DNA from: Bog-532 sp963830385
GTDB lineage: Bacteria > Actinomycetota > Actinomycetes > Streptosporangiales > Streptosporangiaceae
Assembly: GCA_963830385.1 (NCBI GenBank)
Contig: CAWHMD010000008.1
Coordinates: 372,001-436,000, forward strand
Reading direction: 5' to 3'
DNA: 64,000 nucleotides
In this document: in pieces, positions 33,061 to 42,192 of the stretch
Layout of the letters: each line of letters begins with the position of its first letter
Position numbering within the stretch: position 1 is the first letter of the stretch
Translations under genes and position numbers: made by a program
Notes under the pieces: model-generated
Seen by the model: only the letters and a program-made list of their open reading frames with translations
Told to the model about the DNA's origin: nothing
Database searches by the model: none

Positions 33061-33501
33061 GTGGAGGAGACCGACCGGCAGATCGTCACGCTGCTGTCCG
33101 CCGACGGGCGGATGAGCTTCACCGAGCTGGCCAAACGGACCGGGCTGTCGGTGTCGGCCGCCCACCAGCGGGTCCGGCGGCTGGAGCAGAGCGGCGTCAT
33201 CCGCGGCTATACGGCGCTGACGTGTGCCGACGAGATCGGCCTGCCGCTGACCGCGTTCATCTCGGTCACCCCGTTCGACGCGTCCGCCCCCGACGACGTG
33301 CCCCAGCGCCTGGAACAGGTCGCGGCGATCGAGGCCTGCCACAGCGTGGCGGGGGATGAGAACTACATCCTCAAGGTCCGGGTCGCCTCGCCGTCCGCGC
33401 TGGAGGACCTCCTGCAGGAGATCCGCACGGTGGCCGGCGTCTCCACCCGCACCACGATCGTCCTCAGCACCCCCTACGAGAACCGCCCCCCGGCGATCTA
33501 G
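33061..33501 (+). CDS. Lrp/AsnC family transcriptional regulator
   Basis: 146 residues. The N-terminal helix-turn-helix reads DRQIVTLLSADGRMSFTELA and SVSAAHQRVRRLEQSGVI. The C-terminal RAM ligand domain reads AAIEACHSVAGDENYILKVRV. Lrp family members bind amino acids and form DNA-wrapping octamers. GTG 33061 gives the typical MEETDRQ start. It ends 4 bp inside the convergent TetR gene. The divergent UgpC-like ATPase and its own promoter are plausible targets. Confidence 0.92.
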   Translation: MEETDRQIVTLLSADGRMSFTELAKRTGLSVSAAHQRVRRLEQSGVIRGYTALTCADEIGLPLTAFISVTPFDASAPDDVPQRLEQVAAIEACHSVAGDENYILKVRVASPSALEDLLQEIRTVAGVSTRTTIVLSTPYENRPPAI

Positions 33502-34088
33502 TCGCGGGCGCGGAGTCCGTCGAGGGTGAGCGAGAGCAGCCGGTCGGCCTGATCGGGGGTGCGCTCGGTCGCCACTACCACGCCGTGGACCAGCATCATG
33601 ACGTCGATCGCGGTCAGGTCGGCGCGGACCGTACCCGCTTGCTGGGCCCGCTGCAGCAGCCGGTCGGCGGTGGACCGGATGTTCTGGCTGCACAAGCTGA
33701 TCACCTCGGAGTCTCGCCCCTTGGCGGCGATCAGCGCACTGGCCAGGCCCCGTTTGGTGACCAGATAGCTGGCCAGGGCGCGCAGCCAGTTGCCGAACGC
33801 GTCCTCCGGTGACGGGCCCTCGATCAGATCCTCGCCCTGCGCGCAGACCACCGCGACCTGGCTGCGGTAGACCGCTTCCTGCAGGTCCAGCCGGGTGGGG
33901 AAGTGCCGGTAGAGCGTGCCGATGCCGACACCGGCGCGCTTGGCGATGTCCTCCAGCGGCGCGTCGGCGCCCTTTTCCGCGAACGCCTCGGTCGCCGCGG
34001 CCAGCAGGCGCTCATGGCTGCGCCGGGCGTCCGCCCGCATCGGGGGCGCCTCGGTCAGCTTCGCGAGCTGGCTGTCAGTCGAAGTCAT
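33498..34088 (-). CDS. TetR family transcriptional regulator
   Basis: 196 residues. The DNA-binding domain reads RSHERLLAAATEAFAEKGAD, then APLEDIAKRAGVGIGTLYRH, with the LYRHFPTR recognition helix. The C-terminal ligand domain (about residues 80-196) belongs to the group often annotated SbtR-like (GTVRADLTAIDVMMLVHGVV). ATG 34088 is the first start behind the operators. It very likely represses the divergent MFS exporter and itself through the two dyads at 34116-34158. Confidence 0.93.
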   Translation of the reverse strand: MTSTDSQLAKLTEAPPMRADARRSHERLLAAATEAFAEKGADAPLEDIAKRAGVGIGTLYRHFPTRLDLQEAVYRSQVAVVCAQGEDLIEGPSPEDAFGNWLRALASYLVTKRGLASALIAAKGRDSEVISLCSQNIRSTADRLLQRAQQAGTVRADLTAIDVMMLVHGVVVATERTPDQADRLLSLTLDGLRARD

Positions 34089-34115
34089 GCCGGTCCACCA
34101 GAAAATAAGTTGCCA

Positions 34116-34158
34116 AACCGGAGGGTGCCTCCGTATAGTAACCGGAGTAGACCTCCGT
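34116..34158. promoter_or_regulatory. Two tandem TetR operator dyads
   Basis: AACCGGAGGGTGCCTCCGT (34116-34134) and AACCGGAGTAGACCTCCGT (34140-34158) share both 7-8 bp arms, and each is an inverted repeat. Centres are 24 bp apart, slightly over two helical turns. They lie between the TetR gene and the MFS gene. Confidence 0.7.
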
Positions 34159-34260
34159 TTCACTGCTGAGTGTACCGCTTGGCCAGCGAATGTCACCTAG
34201 CAGAGCCGATCTGGCCTCACAACGCGGAGGCGCGTTCTGGAATTTCAACCTGGAGGCACT

Positions 34261-35745
34261 GTGTCTTCTTCCCCCGTCAGCCAGCGCGGGGCGCCACGCC
34301 GTGGCCTGGCCCTGGTCATCTTGCTGTGTGCGCAGCTGATGGTGATCCTCGACGCCACGGTGGTGAACATCGCGCTGCCGCAGATCCAGCACGGCCTGCA
34401 CTTCAGCGCATCGGGCCTGTCCTGGGTCATGAACGGATACACGCTGACCTTCGGCGGCCTGCTGCTGCTGGGCGGCCGGGCCGGCGACATCCTCGGCCGG
34501 CGGCGGATGTTCGTCACCGGAATCGCCCTGTTCACGCTGGCCTCGCTGGCCGGCGGCGTGGCCACCTCGGCCGGGCTGCTGCTGGCCGCCCGGGCCGTGC
34601 AGGGCGTCGGTGGGGCGCTCGCCTCGCCCGCGGTCCTGGCGCTGATCATCGGCAGCTTCTCCGAGGGCCGCGAGCGCACCCGGGCCCTGGCCATCTACAC
34701 CGCCGTGCTCACCGGCGGGGCCTCGCTCGGCCTGGTCCTCGGGGGCGTGATCACCGAGTGGCTGTCCTGGCGCTGGGTGCTGTTCATCAACGTCCCCATC
34801 GGGCTGTTCGCGCTGATCGCGGCGCCGTTGTTCGTGGCTGAGACGCCCCGCCAGCCGGGCCGCTTCGACGTGGCCGGCGCGCTGACCTCGACCCTGGGCA
34901 TGGCGTCGCTGGTGTACGCGTTCATCCGCGCCGCCGCCGACGGCTGGGGTGACAGCGTGGCCGTCGGCGCGTTCGCCGCGGCTGTGGTGCTGCTGGTGCT
35001 GTTCGTGCTGAACGAGCGGCGCGCCCGCCAGCCGATCACGCCGCTGCGGCTGTTCGCCGACGCGAGCCGGTCCGGCTCCTACATCGCCCGGCTGCTGCTG
35101 GTGGCGGGCATGATGGGGATGTTCTTCTTCCTCACCCAGTTCCTGCAGGACATCCTGGGCTTCAGCCCGCTGCGGGCCGGCATCGCGTTCCTGCCGATGA
35201 CGGTCATGGTCTTCAGCGTCTCCCGCGCCGCCCCGCGGCTGATGCAGGTGGCCGGGCCGAAGCTGCTGATGGTGGCAGGGCTGATCCCGGTCATCGTCGC
35301 CCTGGCCTGGCTGTCCCGGGTCTCGCCGTCCACCGACTACTGGACCGGAGTGTTCGGCCCGATGGTCCTGCTGGGCGCGGGCATGGGCACCGTGTTCGTC
35401 CCGCTGACGACGGCCTCGCTGGCCGGGGTCCAGCCGGAGGATTCCGGCGCGGCCTCGTCCATGGTCAACGTCATGCAGCAGGTCGGCGGCGCGGTCGGCC
35501 TGGCCGTACTGGTCGCGGTGTACGGCACCAGCTACCGGGCCGCCGCCCGGCACCCGCTGGCCGGCGCGACCCCGCTGGCGCAGGCCCACCACCTGCAGGC
35601 GCACGCCACCGCGAGCGCGTTCCTGCTCGCCGCGATCTTCGACGTGGTGTCGCTGATTGTGATCGCCGCGTTCATCCGCGCTCGCACCCCGGCCGCTCCG
35701 CCGCCGCGGCCAGCGGAGGCCGAGGAAGAGGCGATGGCGACCTGA
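34261..35745 (+). CDS. MFS drug exporter, DHA2 (EmrB/QacA) family
   Basis: 494 residues, 14 predicted helices. Motif D1/C features: ILDATVVNIALPQIQHGL in helix 1, GGLLLLGGRAGDILGRRRMF after helix 2, the exporter motif C region (TAVLTGGASLGLVLGG) and WRWVLFINVPIGL. Proton-driven efflux of hydrophobic compounds or antibiotics is likely. GTG 34261 is set by CTGGAGG 4 nt upstream. Controlled by the divergent TetR regulator through the operators between them. Confidence 0.92.
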   Translation: MSSSPVSQRGAPRRGLALVILLCAQLMVILDATVVNIALPQIQHGLHFSASGLSWVMNGYTLTFGGLLLLGGRAGDILGRRRMFVTGIALFTLASLAGGVATSAGLLLAARAVQGVGGALASPAVLALIIGSFSEGRERTRALAIYTAVLTGGASLGLVLGGVITEWLSWRWVLFINVPIGLFALIAAPLFVAETPRQPGRFDVAGALTSTLGMASLVYAFIRAAADGWGDSVAVGAFAAAVVLLVLFVLNERRARQPITPLRLFADASRSGSYIARLLLVAGMMGMFFFLTQFLQDILGFSPLRAGIAFLPMTVMVFSVSRAAPRLMQVAGPKLLMVAGLIPVIVALAWLSRVSPSTDYWTGVFGPMVLLGAGMGTVFVPLTTASLAGVQPEDSGAASSMVNVMQQVGGAVGLAVLVAVYGTSYRAAARHPLAGATPLAQAHHLQAHATASAFLLAAIFDVVSLIVIAAFIRARTPAAPPPRPAEAEEEAMAT

Positions 35746-35824
35746 CCAGCGGTTATCTGCTCCGACTCGGGTGCTCTCGGCCCGGACCGGCCAGCTCGGC
35801 CGCGTCCGGGCCGCTGGGCGCAGA

Positions 35825-35838
35825 TGACGATATCGTCA
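35825..35838. promoter_or_regulatory. 14-bp palindrome in a gene-free stretch
   Basis: TGACGATATCGTCA is perfectly symmetric. It lies in the 284-bp gap (35746-36029) between the ends of two convergent genes. I see no convincing gene in this gap; short open frames there have no ribosome site or family resemblance. Confidence 0.35.
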
Positions 35839-36029
35839 CTGTTACGGATAATTCGGTACTTTCCCTCGCGATCGACCACGCACCGTGGTTACTGTCGTGC
35901 CGCAGGTGTGGCCCGCAGGGGCGGCCATGTCGGGGTGGAAGCCGGGAGGAGTTGGGCCCAGCATTCGGGTCCTGAGAGGCCTCCTCTTGAGCTTCTGTTC
36001 CAGCGGTTCTGTTTCGGCAGGGCCGGCGG

Positions 36030-36806
36030 TCAGCCGCGGCCGACGTAGGGCATGTTCGTCGCCATGACGGTGAGGAACTCCACGTTGGCGTCCAGTGGCA
36101 GCGCCGCCATCATCAAGACGGCTTCGGTCACGTGCCGGGTCTGCATCAGCGGCTCGGCACGGACCGATCCGTCCGCCTGCGGCACGCCGGTCGCCATCTG
36201 CCCGGTCATCGTGGTGGCGGCGTTGCCGATGTCGATCTGACCGCAGGCGATCCGGTACGGCCGCCCCTCCAGTGAGATCGTTTTGGTCAGGCCGGTGACC
36301 GCGTGCTTACTGGCGGTGTAGGCGACCGCGAACGGGCGGGGCACGTGGGCCGACAGCGAGCCGTTGTTGATGATCCGGCCACCCTGCGGGTCCTGGTCCT
36401 TCATGACCCGGAAGGCGGCCTGGGCGCACAGGAACGAGCCGGTCAGGTTGGTCTCGATGACCGCCGTCCAGTCCGCCGCGGCCAGGTCCTCCAGCGGGCC
36501 GCCCGGGCCGAACGCGCCCGCGTTGTTGAACAGCAGGTCCACCCGGCCCCACTGGCCGACGGTGATGCCGAACAGCTCCTGCACCTGCTCGGGCGACCGC
36601 ACGTCGGTCGGCACGTCCAGCGTCACCCCCTTCGCCAGCTCGGCCGTCTCCCGCAGGGCGTCGTCGCGGCGGCCGGCCAGGGCCACCCGGTACCCGGCCC
36701 CGGACAGCGCGACCGCGATGTCCCGCCCGATGCCCGACCCGGCCCCGGTCACTACCGCTACCGGTGCGCCGGCCTCCTGGGAACCGGCCCCCAGGGAACT
36801 GGTCAC
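36030..36806 (-). CDS. Short-chain dehydrogenase/reductase
   Basis: 258 residues. NAD(P)-dependent SDR with the TGAGSGIGRDIAVAL cofactor motif, NNAGAFGPGG, catalytic Ser (NNGSLSAHVPR), Tyr and Lys (YTASKHAVTG). GTG 36806 overlaps the mannosidase stop (GTGA) and follows GGAGGA by 8 nt. The coupling to a GH38 alpha-mannosidase suggests a joint role in sugar metabolism, for instance oxidising a released sugar or polyol, but the substrate cannot be read from the sequence. Confidence 0.92.
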   Translation of the reverse strand: MTSSLGAGSQEAGAPVAVVTGAGSGIGRDIAVALSGAGYRVALAGRRDDALRETAELAKGVTLDVPTDVRSPEQVQELFGITVGQWGRVDLLFNNAGAFGPGGPLEDLAAADWTAVIETNLTGSFLCAQAAFRVMKDQDPQGGRIINNGSLSAHVPRPFAVAYTASKHAVTGLTKTISLEGRPYRIACGQIDIGNAATTMTGQMATGVPQADGSVRAEPLMQTRHVTEAVLMMAALPLDANVEFLTVMATNMPYVGRG

Positions 36807-39800
36807 GAGCCCTCCTCCGCGCTGATGACCGTCACCGGGACGGCCGCGCTGTAGCGGACCCGGCCGAAGTACATGACCTTGACCAGCGCCCACCACTGGC
36901 GGCCGGGCCGGGCGGTGGCCGGGATCCGGACCCCGAACCGGGCCGTGACCCGCTCGCCGGGGGCGGCCTGGACTCCCTGCGTCCAGGGGCCGAGCGCCTC
37001 CCAGCTGCCGAACGGCGACACCAGCTGGGCTTCGGCCCGCACCGGCGAGGCCAGCCGGTTGGTGACCTCCAGCGCCACCTCGCCGTCCCCGCCGGGCGGC
37101 AGCCGCAGCGCGGGGGTGAGCACGGCCAGGCCGATCTCCGCGGCGAGCGCGTTGGTGCTGGCCTCGACGTCGGTGAGCGCCTGCTCCAGCGGCTGGTACA
37201 GGTCCGGCTCGCCGGGCCCGCCGGCCTCCACGAACGCCGCGTCCTCGATGACCTGGCCGAGGTCGTCGGAGATCTGCGCGGCGACCACGTACCGGCCGGG
37301 CGGCGCGCCGGGCCGCACCCGGACCCGCACGTCCCAGTCCGCGTAACCGCGGGCCGGCAGGTCGTAGGCGGCTGCGCTGGTGGTGCCGGGGCCCTGCTGG
37401 GCGATGTCGGCCTCCAGCTCATCCGGTATCAGCAGCCGCAGCGTGCCCGAGGCGGGCTCGGCCCCGCACGCCACCGTGACCCGCAGCTGGGCCACCGCCC
37501 CGTCGAGGGCGAGCCCGCTCAGCCGGGGGGACACGTGCACGGCCACCGGCAGGTTGCCGGCCGGGGCCGGGCCCTTGCCGTGCAGCCAGTAGCGCGAGTA
37601 CACCGGCTGGGCCGGTTCCAGCAGCCCGGCCAGCGTGCCGTCCGGCACCGAGGCCTCGGCCAGCAGGTTCGTGGTGCCGTGCGGGACCGGCGGCTCGGCC
37701 TGCAGCGCCGTCGCCGGCGGGACCACCGGCCACACCACCGCGGTGACCGTGCCGAACGGCGGCAGGTCGACCAGCACCTCCTCGTCCGCCACGGTCAGCT
37801 CCGGGCCGTCCTGCCCTTCGAGCAGGTCGGTCAGCCGGGCCGCGGCGATGCCGCCGCGCAGCCGCACCCGGGCCCGGGCCGGGCGGCCTTCGGTCTCCCG
37901 CAGCCGCAGGGTCAGCCCGTCGGTGGCGGCCGGCAGCCCCGGCAGGCCCCGGGCCAGCGGGTTGCCGCGCGGCTTGAGCGCGCTCAGCTGCACGGCCGGG
38001 TGGTCGATCTCCACCAGGCTGACGCCCGGGGCGAGCACGGCGGCCGGGCCGCCGCCCGCGCAGCAGACCAGCTCATGGTTGTAGAGCGCCCCGGCCGGCC
38101 CGAAACCAGCCTGCCGCCAGTCCCCGGCCCCGCTGACCAGCGCGTACTCGAACGTGTGGCTCCAGTGCTGCCAGGCGAAGCTGCTGCCGTCGGGCATGGC
38201 CTGCCGGTCGCCGTCGATCCACACCCCGGCCGGCCAGGAGCTGCACGCCCGCATCAGCGTCATCACCAGCGTGCCGTCCGGGCTGACCACGCCGCTCGGC
38301 GTGCCCCGGTTCAGCAGCGCCAGCGACCAGCCGGCCAGCGGGGGATCGGCGGGCGCTGCGCTGTCCGCCAGGTCGGCCGCGGGCACCTCGATCACCGCGT
38401 CGGCCAGATCGTCGGCCAGCTCGCTGATCGCGGTCGCCATGCCCCCGGCGCCGGAACCCTGCGCGGCGGGCCCGGTGACGACCAGCACCGGCAGGTCGGC
38501 CGGGCCGCGCAGGTCGGCGCTGGGCTGGTGGGTCTCGGCCCGGGTCCGGGCGGCCGGCAGCCAGAGCCGCACCGGCCCGCCCGCCTCGGCCCGGGACGCC
38601 AGCTCCTTGGCATAGCCGTTGCCCGCCGCTGCCAGGGCGGCGGCGGTGAAGCTGTTGTCGTCCGGTCCGCCCAGCGTGATCCGCACGTCGGGCAGGTTGG
38701 AGTCGGCGTCGATCGCGCCGTAGCGGGGGCCGTCGCCGCGCGAGCAGGTCGCCGTGACACCGGCCGCGGCCAGCGCCGCGATCAGCACCCGCACCTCGTC
38801 GCGGCCGTCGCTCATGCCGTCCGGCGTGATCACTTCGGCGACGCCGATCGCCTGGGCCCGCTGCGAGCCGTCGGCGCCGGTCAGCGCCACCCGGGCGGCC
38901 GAACCGAGGCCGAACCAGTCGTGGGCCGGGTTGTCCAGCGTCCAGGCGTGCTGCTCGGTGTCCACGTCCGGGTGCCCGAACGGCCGCCCGATCACCGCGG
39001 TGGCCGTCTCGTACAGCGGCAGGCCGCCCGGCACGTCGGCCGGGAACCGGATCCGCAGCATCCGGTCCTGCCCGATCGACCCGTCCACGTGGGTGCGGAA
39101 CTCGGCCCGCGGCTCGCCGTCCCACAGCACGGTCTCCTGCACGACCGCCAGCCCGTCCAGGTCGAACTCGGCCACCAGCCGGGAACCGACCGGGCAGCGC
39201 TCGGCCCGGACCCGGGCCGAGCGGCAGGCCGAGCCGGTCCTGGCGCCGTTGGGGGACAGGTGCCACGGGCCCTCACCCCAGCGCGGGTGGGCCGGGTACT
39301 CATCGGCGAGCTCCGCCTCGTTGCCCGGGCCGCGCAGCAGCGATACGCCTGTCGTTTTGTCGACAAGACCGGAAAGGGTGCCGCCCCGGTCGGGGTCGGC
39401 GGTGATCCTGAACGTTTCATTTTCGATGGAAAGGCCCGGAATCGCGGCCCAGCCGTGATCGGCCTGATGGGCGGCGGCGTGGCCGGTGGCCTGGAAGGCG
39501 CGGTACCCGACCGCCGGGACACCGGTGGCGCGGAACGTCACGGTCAGCTCGGCCAGCGACCCGTCGGCGTGCCGCCGGACCCCCTCGGCCAGGAACGGCA
39601 CCTGCTCCCCATCCTGGCTGGTCAGGGTGATCTCGCCGGGACCGGGGGCGGGGAAGGTGAGCGTGGAGCGGGCCAGCCCGGACCGCGGGGTGGCCAGCGC
39701 GTTGAACACCGACACCGCGGTCTCGTCCTCGCCCCGGGCTGACGAGGCGCTGGCGGCGCCGGCCAGGTGGCGGATGGCGGCGCCGCGGGCGGCGTTCCCC

Positions 39801-41287
39801 CGTTCCCACGCCTCCCGCCAGCCGCCCAGCAGGTCCAGGTACACCTGGTCGCCTTCGGTGCCGGTGATCGCGTCGTGGTGGGCCCCGAAGGACAGCTGCC
39901 GCCAGGCCTTGTCCAGCGACTCGGCCGGATACGGCGCCCCGGCCAGCCAGGCCAGCGTGGCCAGCCGCTCGCCGTCCAGGCAGGCCACCTCGGCCGCCCG
40001 CTGCGCCTGCTTGGTGTCGGCGAAGGACACGTCCTTGCCGGTGTAGATCGGGTTCATGTCCCGGCTCTGCGGCGTGAACCAGGTACCACGGCCCTTGGCG
40101 TCGGCCCGCACCGCGGCGAAGAAGTCGGCCGGGATCGCGGTGACGAACCGCGGCCACACGTAGCGGGTGTTCCAGTCCCGGTGAATCTCGGTCACCCAGT
40201 TCGCCGGGATCACGTGGTCGGTCCCGACCGGCAGCATGACGTTGCGGGTGGCGGCCACCGCGGCCAGCTCGCGGAACTGCTTCAGCGCCTCGGCCTCGGC
40301 CGCGGCCAGGTCGGGCAGCTGGTGGATGGCCCAGCCGGCGCTGTAGTGGTTGGCCATATAGGCGGTCAGCAGGCCGGTGCCGTCCGGCGACATCCACTCG
40401 AACTCGCTGGTGAACTGCATGCGCGGGTTGCCGCCGTCCACGCCGGACGGCCCCCACTGGTGGAACGGCCCGCGCGCCCAGGAGCTGGAGGTCATCCCGG
40501 CCGCGGCCATCAGCCCCGGGAACCCCGGGTCGTGCCCGAACGCGTCCAGCATCCAGGCCGAACGCGGGTCGGCACCGAGCACGTCGCGCTGGAAGCCGAC
40601 CCCGTAGACCGCGTTGCGGATGGTCGACTCGGCGCCGGTCAGGTTGGTGTTCGGCTCGTTGTAGGTGCCGCCGACGATCTCGATCCGGCCTTCGGCGATC
40701 AGCCGCCGCACGTCCGCCCGGTCCTCGGGATAGGCGTCGAAGTGGGGCTTCAGGTAGTCCAGCTCGGCCAGCACGAACTTGTAGTCCCGGTCCGTCCGGG
40801 CCTTGTCCAGATGCAGCCGGACCAGCTCGAACGCGGTGCGCACGTCCGGCAGCGAGCCGTCCTGCTCGGGCAGCAGCAGCCGTGACTCGGTGAACTGGCC
40901 CTGGGTGCCCCACCACACCGGGTCGTAGTGGAAATGGCTGACCATCCACATCGTCCAGCCCGGCTCGGCCGCCGTCACCTGGGCGGCCAGCTCGGCCCGC
41001 TGCGGTGCCCCGGTCTCGGCCTCGGCCACGGCCGTGACCGGCCGCGAGCTGCCGGGCTGGTAGGGAGCAGCGATCTCGACCGGCACCTCGGCCGTCACCG
41101 TGGCCCCGGGCGGTATCCCCGCCACGCGAGAAGGCGCCGGGGTCGTCACCCCGGCGCCGTCCACCCGCACGGACAGCGGTCCCGCTGTCCGGGAAGCATC
41201 ATTGGCCACGTTGACCTGGATGATCTGCAGCGGCCGGGCCACGGTGCCCGCGAACAGATCAGTTGAGGAGACGGCGGTGATCCGCAT
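36803..41287 (-). CDS. Large GH38 alpha-mannosidase
   Basis: 1494 residues, well above the 800-1050 of common bacterial GH38 enzymes. A beta-sandwich region of about 110 residues precedes the catalytic domain, which opens with MVSHFHYDPVWW (zinc ligands HxHxDxxW). The nucleophile Asp is in WMLDAFGHDPGFPG, and SFGAHHDAITGTEGDQ supplies a further zinc His. Large beta domains follow, including a NEW3-like domain near residues 1310-1420 (LRLLIPDELEADIA, PPGRYVVAAQISDDLGQV). No signal peptide, so probably cytoplasmic. ATG 41287 is adjacent to GAGGGG, a tight spacing. Regulated probably by the divergent ArsR-like protein; the SDR gene is coupled downstream. Confidence 0.92.
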   Translation of the reverse strand: MRITAVSSTDLFAGTVARPLQIIQVNVANDASRTAGPLSVRVDGAGVTTPAPSRVAGIPPGATVTAEVPVEIAAPYQPGSSRPVTAVAEAETGAPQRAELAAQVTAAEPGWTMWMVSHFHYDPVWWGTQGQFTESRLLLPEQDGSLPDVRTAFELVRLHLDKARTDRDYKFVLAELDYLKPHFDAYPEDRADVRRLIAEGRIEIVGGTYNEPNTNLTGAESTIRNAVYGVGFQRDVLGADPRSAWMLDAFGHDPGFPGLMAAAGMTSSSWARGPFHQWGPSGVDGGNPRMQFTSEFEWMSPDGTGLLTAYMANHYSAGWAIHQLPDLAAAEAEALKQFRELAAVAATRNVMLPVGTDHVIPANWVTEIHRDWNTRYVWPRFVTAIPADFFAAVRADAKGRGTWFTPQSRDMNPIYTGKDVSFADTKQAQRAAEVACLDGERLATLAWLAGAPYPAESLDKAWRQLSFGAHHDAITGTEGDQVYLDLLGGWREAWERGNAARGAAIRHLAGAASASSARGEDETAVSVFNALATPRSGLARSTLTFPAPGPGEITLTSQDGEQVPFLAEGVRRHADGSLAELTVTFRATGVPAVGYRAFQATGHAAAHQADHGWAAIPGLSIENETFRITADPDRGGTLSGLVDKTTGVSLLRGPGNEAELADEYPAHPRWGEGPWHLSPNGARTGSACRSARVRAERCPVGSRLVAEFDLDGLAVVQETVLWDGEPRAEFRTHVDGSIGQDRMLRIRFPADVPGGLPLYETATAVIGRPFGHPDVDTEQHAWTLDNPAHDWFGLGSAARVALTGADGSQRAQAIGVAEVITPDGMSDGRDEVRVLIAALAAAGVTATCSRGDGPRYGAIDADSNLPDVRITLGGPDDNSFTAAALAAAGNGYAKELASRAEAGGPVRLWLPAARTRAETHQPSADLRGPADLPVLVVTGPAAQGSGAGGMATAISELADDLADAVIEVPAADLADSAAPADPPLAGWSLALLNRGTPSGVVSPDGTLVMTLMRACSSWPAGVWIDGDRQAMPDGSSFAWQHWSHTFEYALVSGAGDWRQAGFGPAGALYNHELVCCAGGGPAAVLAPGVSLVEIDHPAVQLSALKPRGNPLARGLPGLPAATDGLTLRLRETEGRPARARVRLRGGIAAARLTDLLEGQDGPELTVADEEVLVDLPPFGTVTAVVWPVVPPATALQAEPPVPHGTTNLLAEASVPDGTLAGLLEPAQPVYSRYWLHGKGPAPAGNLPVAVHVSPRLSGLALDGAVAQLRVTVACGAEPASGTLRLLIPDELEADIAQQGPGTTSAAAYDLPARGYADWDVRVRVRPGAPPGRYVVAAQISDDLGQVIEDAAFVEAGGPGEPDLYQPLEQALTDVEASTNALAAEIGLAVLTPALRLPPGGDGEVALEVTNRLASPVRAEAQLVSPFGSWEALGPWTQGVQAAPGERVTARFGVRIPATARPGRQWWALVKVMYFGRVRYSAAVPVTVISAEEGS

Positions 41288-41370
41288 CCCCTCATCGTCC
41301 CACGCAAACCGTTGCTCAAACAGGGTGCCGCCGCCTACTGACCAGCGGCTCGGCCCCACCCCGATGGCCG

Positions 41371-41430
41371 CTCGAAAGAAATCTTCCCAAACCGTTGTGG
41401 AAAGAGTTCTTTCGAGACTATTCTTTCGAA
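41371..41430. promoter_or_regulatory. Inverted and direct TTCTTTCGAR repeats
   Basis: CTCGAAAGAA (41371-41380) and TTCTTTCGAG (41407-41416) are exact complements. A third copy, TTCTTTCGAA, lies at 41421-41430, just before the regulator ATG at 41433. Three equal boxes in the divergent mannosidase/regulator region suggest binding of the ArsR-like protein, including autorepression. Confidence 0.65.
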
Positions 41431-41432
41431 AC

Positions 41433-42167
41433 ATGAGTTCCGATGAAAAGGTCCCGGGTGGCCGGACCGCCGCGAGCGGGGGCCGCGACGACCGGGACGT
41501 CCCGGCCGGGGAGCGGCGCCCGCTGCCACCGCCGAGCGAGCGGCGGGCCCGGCAGTACCGCGTCGATGACCCGGCGGTGATGCGGGCGCTGGCCCACCCG
41601 CTGCGATGGGCGCTGCTGGAAGCGCTGCAGCACGCGGGCACGCTGACCGCCACCCAGGCCGGCGAGATCCTCGGTGAGACCCCGGCCAACTGCGCCTTCC
41701 ACCTGCGCACGCTGGCCCGGTACGGGCTGGTGGAGGAGGCCGGCGGCGGCAAGGGCCGGGAACGGCCGTGGCGCCGGGCCATCACCGGGCTGACCATGGA
41801 GCTCACCCAGGAGGACCCGAAGGCGGCCGCCGCCGCCGGGGTGCTGAACGAGTTCTGGACCAACCGGACCCTGGACCGGGCCCGGGCCGCCCTGCAGACC
41901 CGGCCGGCCCTCGACGTCGAATGGCGCCGGGCGCTGGTCTCCACCCAGAGCCTGCGCTACGTGACCCGGGCCGAGGCCGAGGAGCTGCAGGCCGAGCTGA
42001 TGGCGGTGCTGGACCGCTTCGGCGAGCGCAACGACGATCCCTCGCTCCGGCCAGCCGACGCGATGCCGATCGAGTATCTGGCCCTGGCCTATCCGCTGCA
42101 GGAACTGATGAGCAGGCCTGCCCCCGAGCCCGAGGCCGATCCCGGCTCCGATACCGACTCTGAGTGA
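41433..42167 (+). CDS. ArsR-like winged-helix transcriptional regulator
   Basis: 244 residues. The winged helix spans about residues 45-115: VMRALAHPLRWALLEALQHA, TATQAGEILGETPANCAFHL and LRTLARYGLVEEAGG. A long C-terminal domain of about 125 residues rich in Ala, Arg and Glu has no clear family. The first 40 residues are charged and probably disordered. ArsR-like proteins of this helix_turn_helix_5 type commonly control neighbouring sugar hydrolase or transporter genes. Divergent from the mannosidase with shared TTCTTTCGAR boxes. Confidence 0.88.
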   Translation: MSSDEKVPGGRTAASGGRDDRDVPAGERRPLPPPSERRARQYRVDDPAVMRALAHPLRWALLEALQHAGTLTATQAGEILGETPANCAFHLRTLARYGLVEEAGGGKGRERPWRRAITGLTMELTQEDPKAAAAAGVLNEFWTNRTLDRARAALQTRPALDVEWRRALVSTQSLRYVTRAEAEELQAELMAVLDRFGERNDDPSLRPADAMPIEYLALAYPLQELMSRPAPEPEADPGSDTDSE

Positions 42168-42192
42168 ACCGCCGTACCGGAAGGAGACCGTC

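Noticed and set aside
35885..36067. 60-residue open frame in the gap after the MFS gene
   Set aside because: No ribosome site of note, no family resemblance and overlap with the SDR 3' end.
36764..39742. 992-residue open frame opposite the alpha-mannosidase
   Set aside because: It is a GC-bias shadow: composition dominated by Arg, Gly, Pro and Gln, no domain, while the opposite strand encodes a clear GH38 enzyme.
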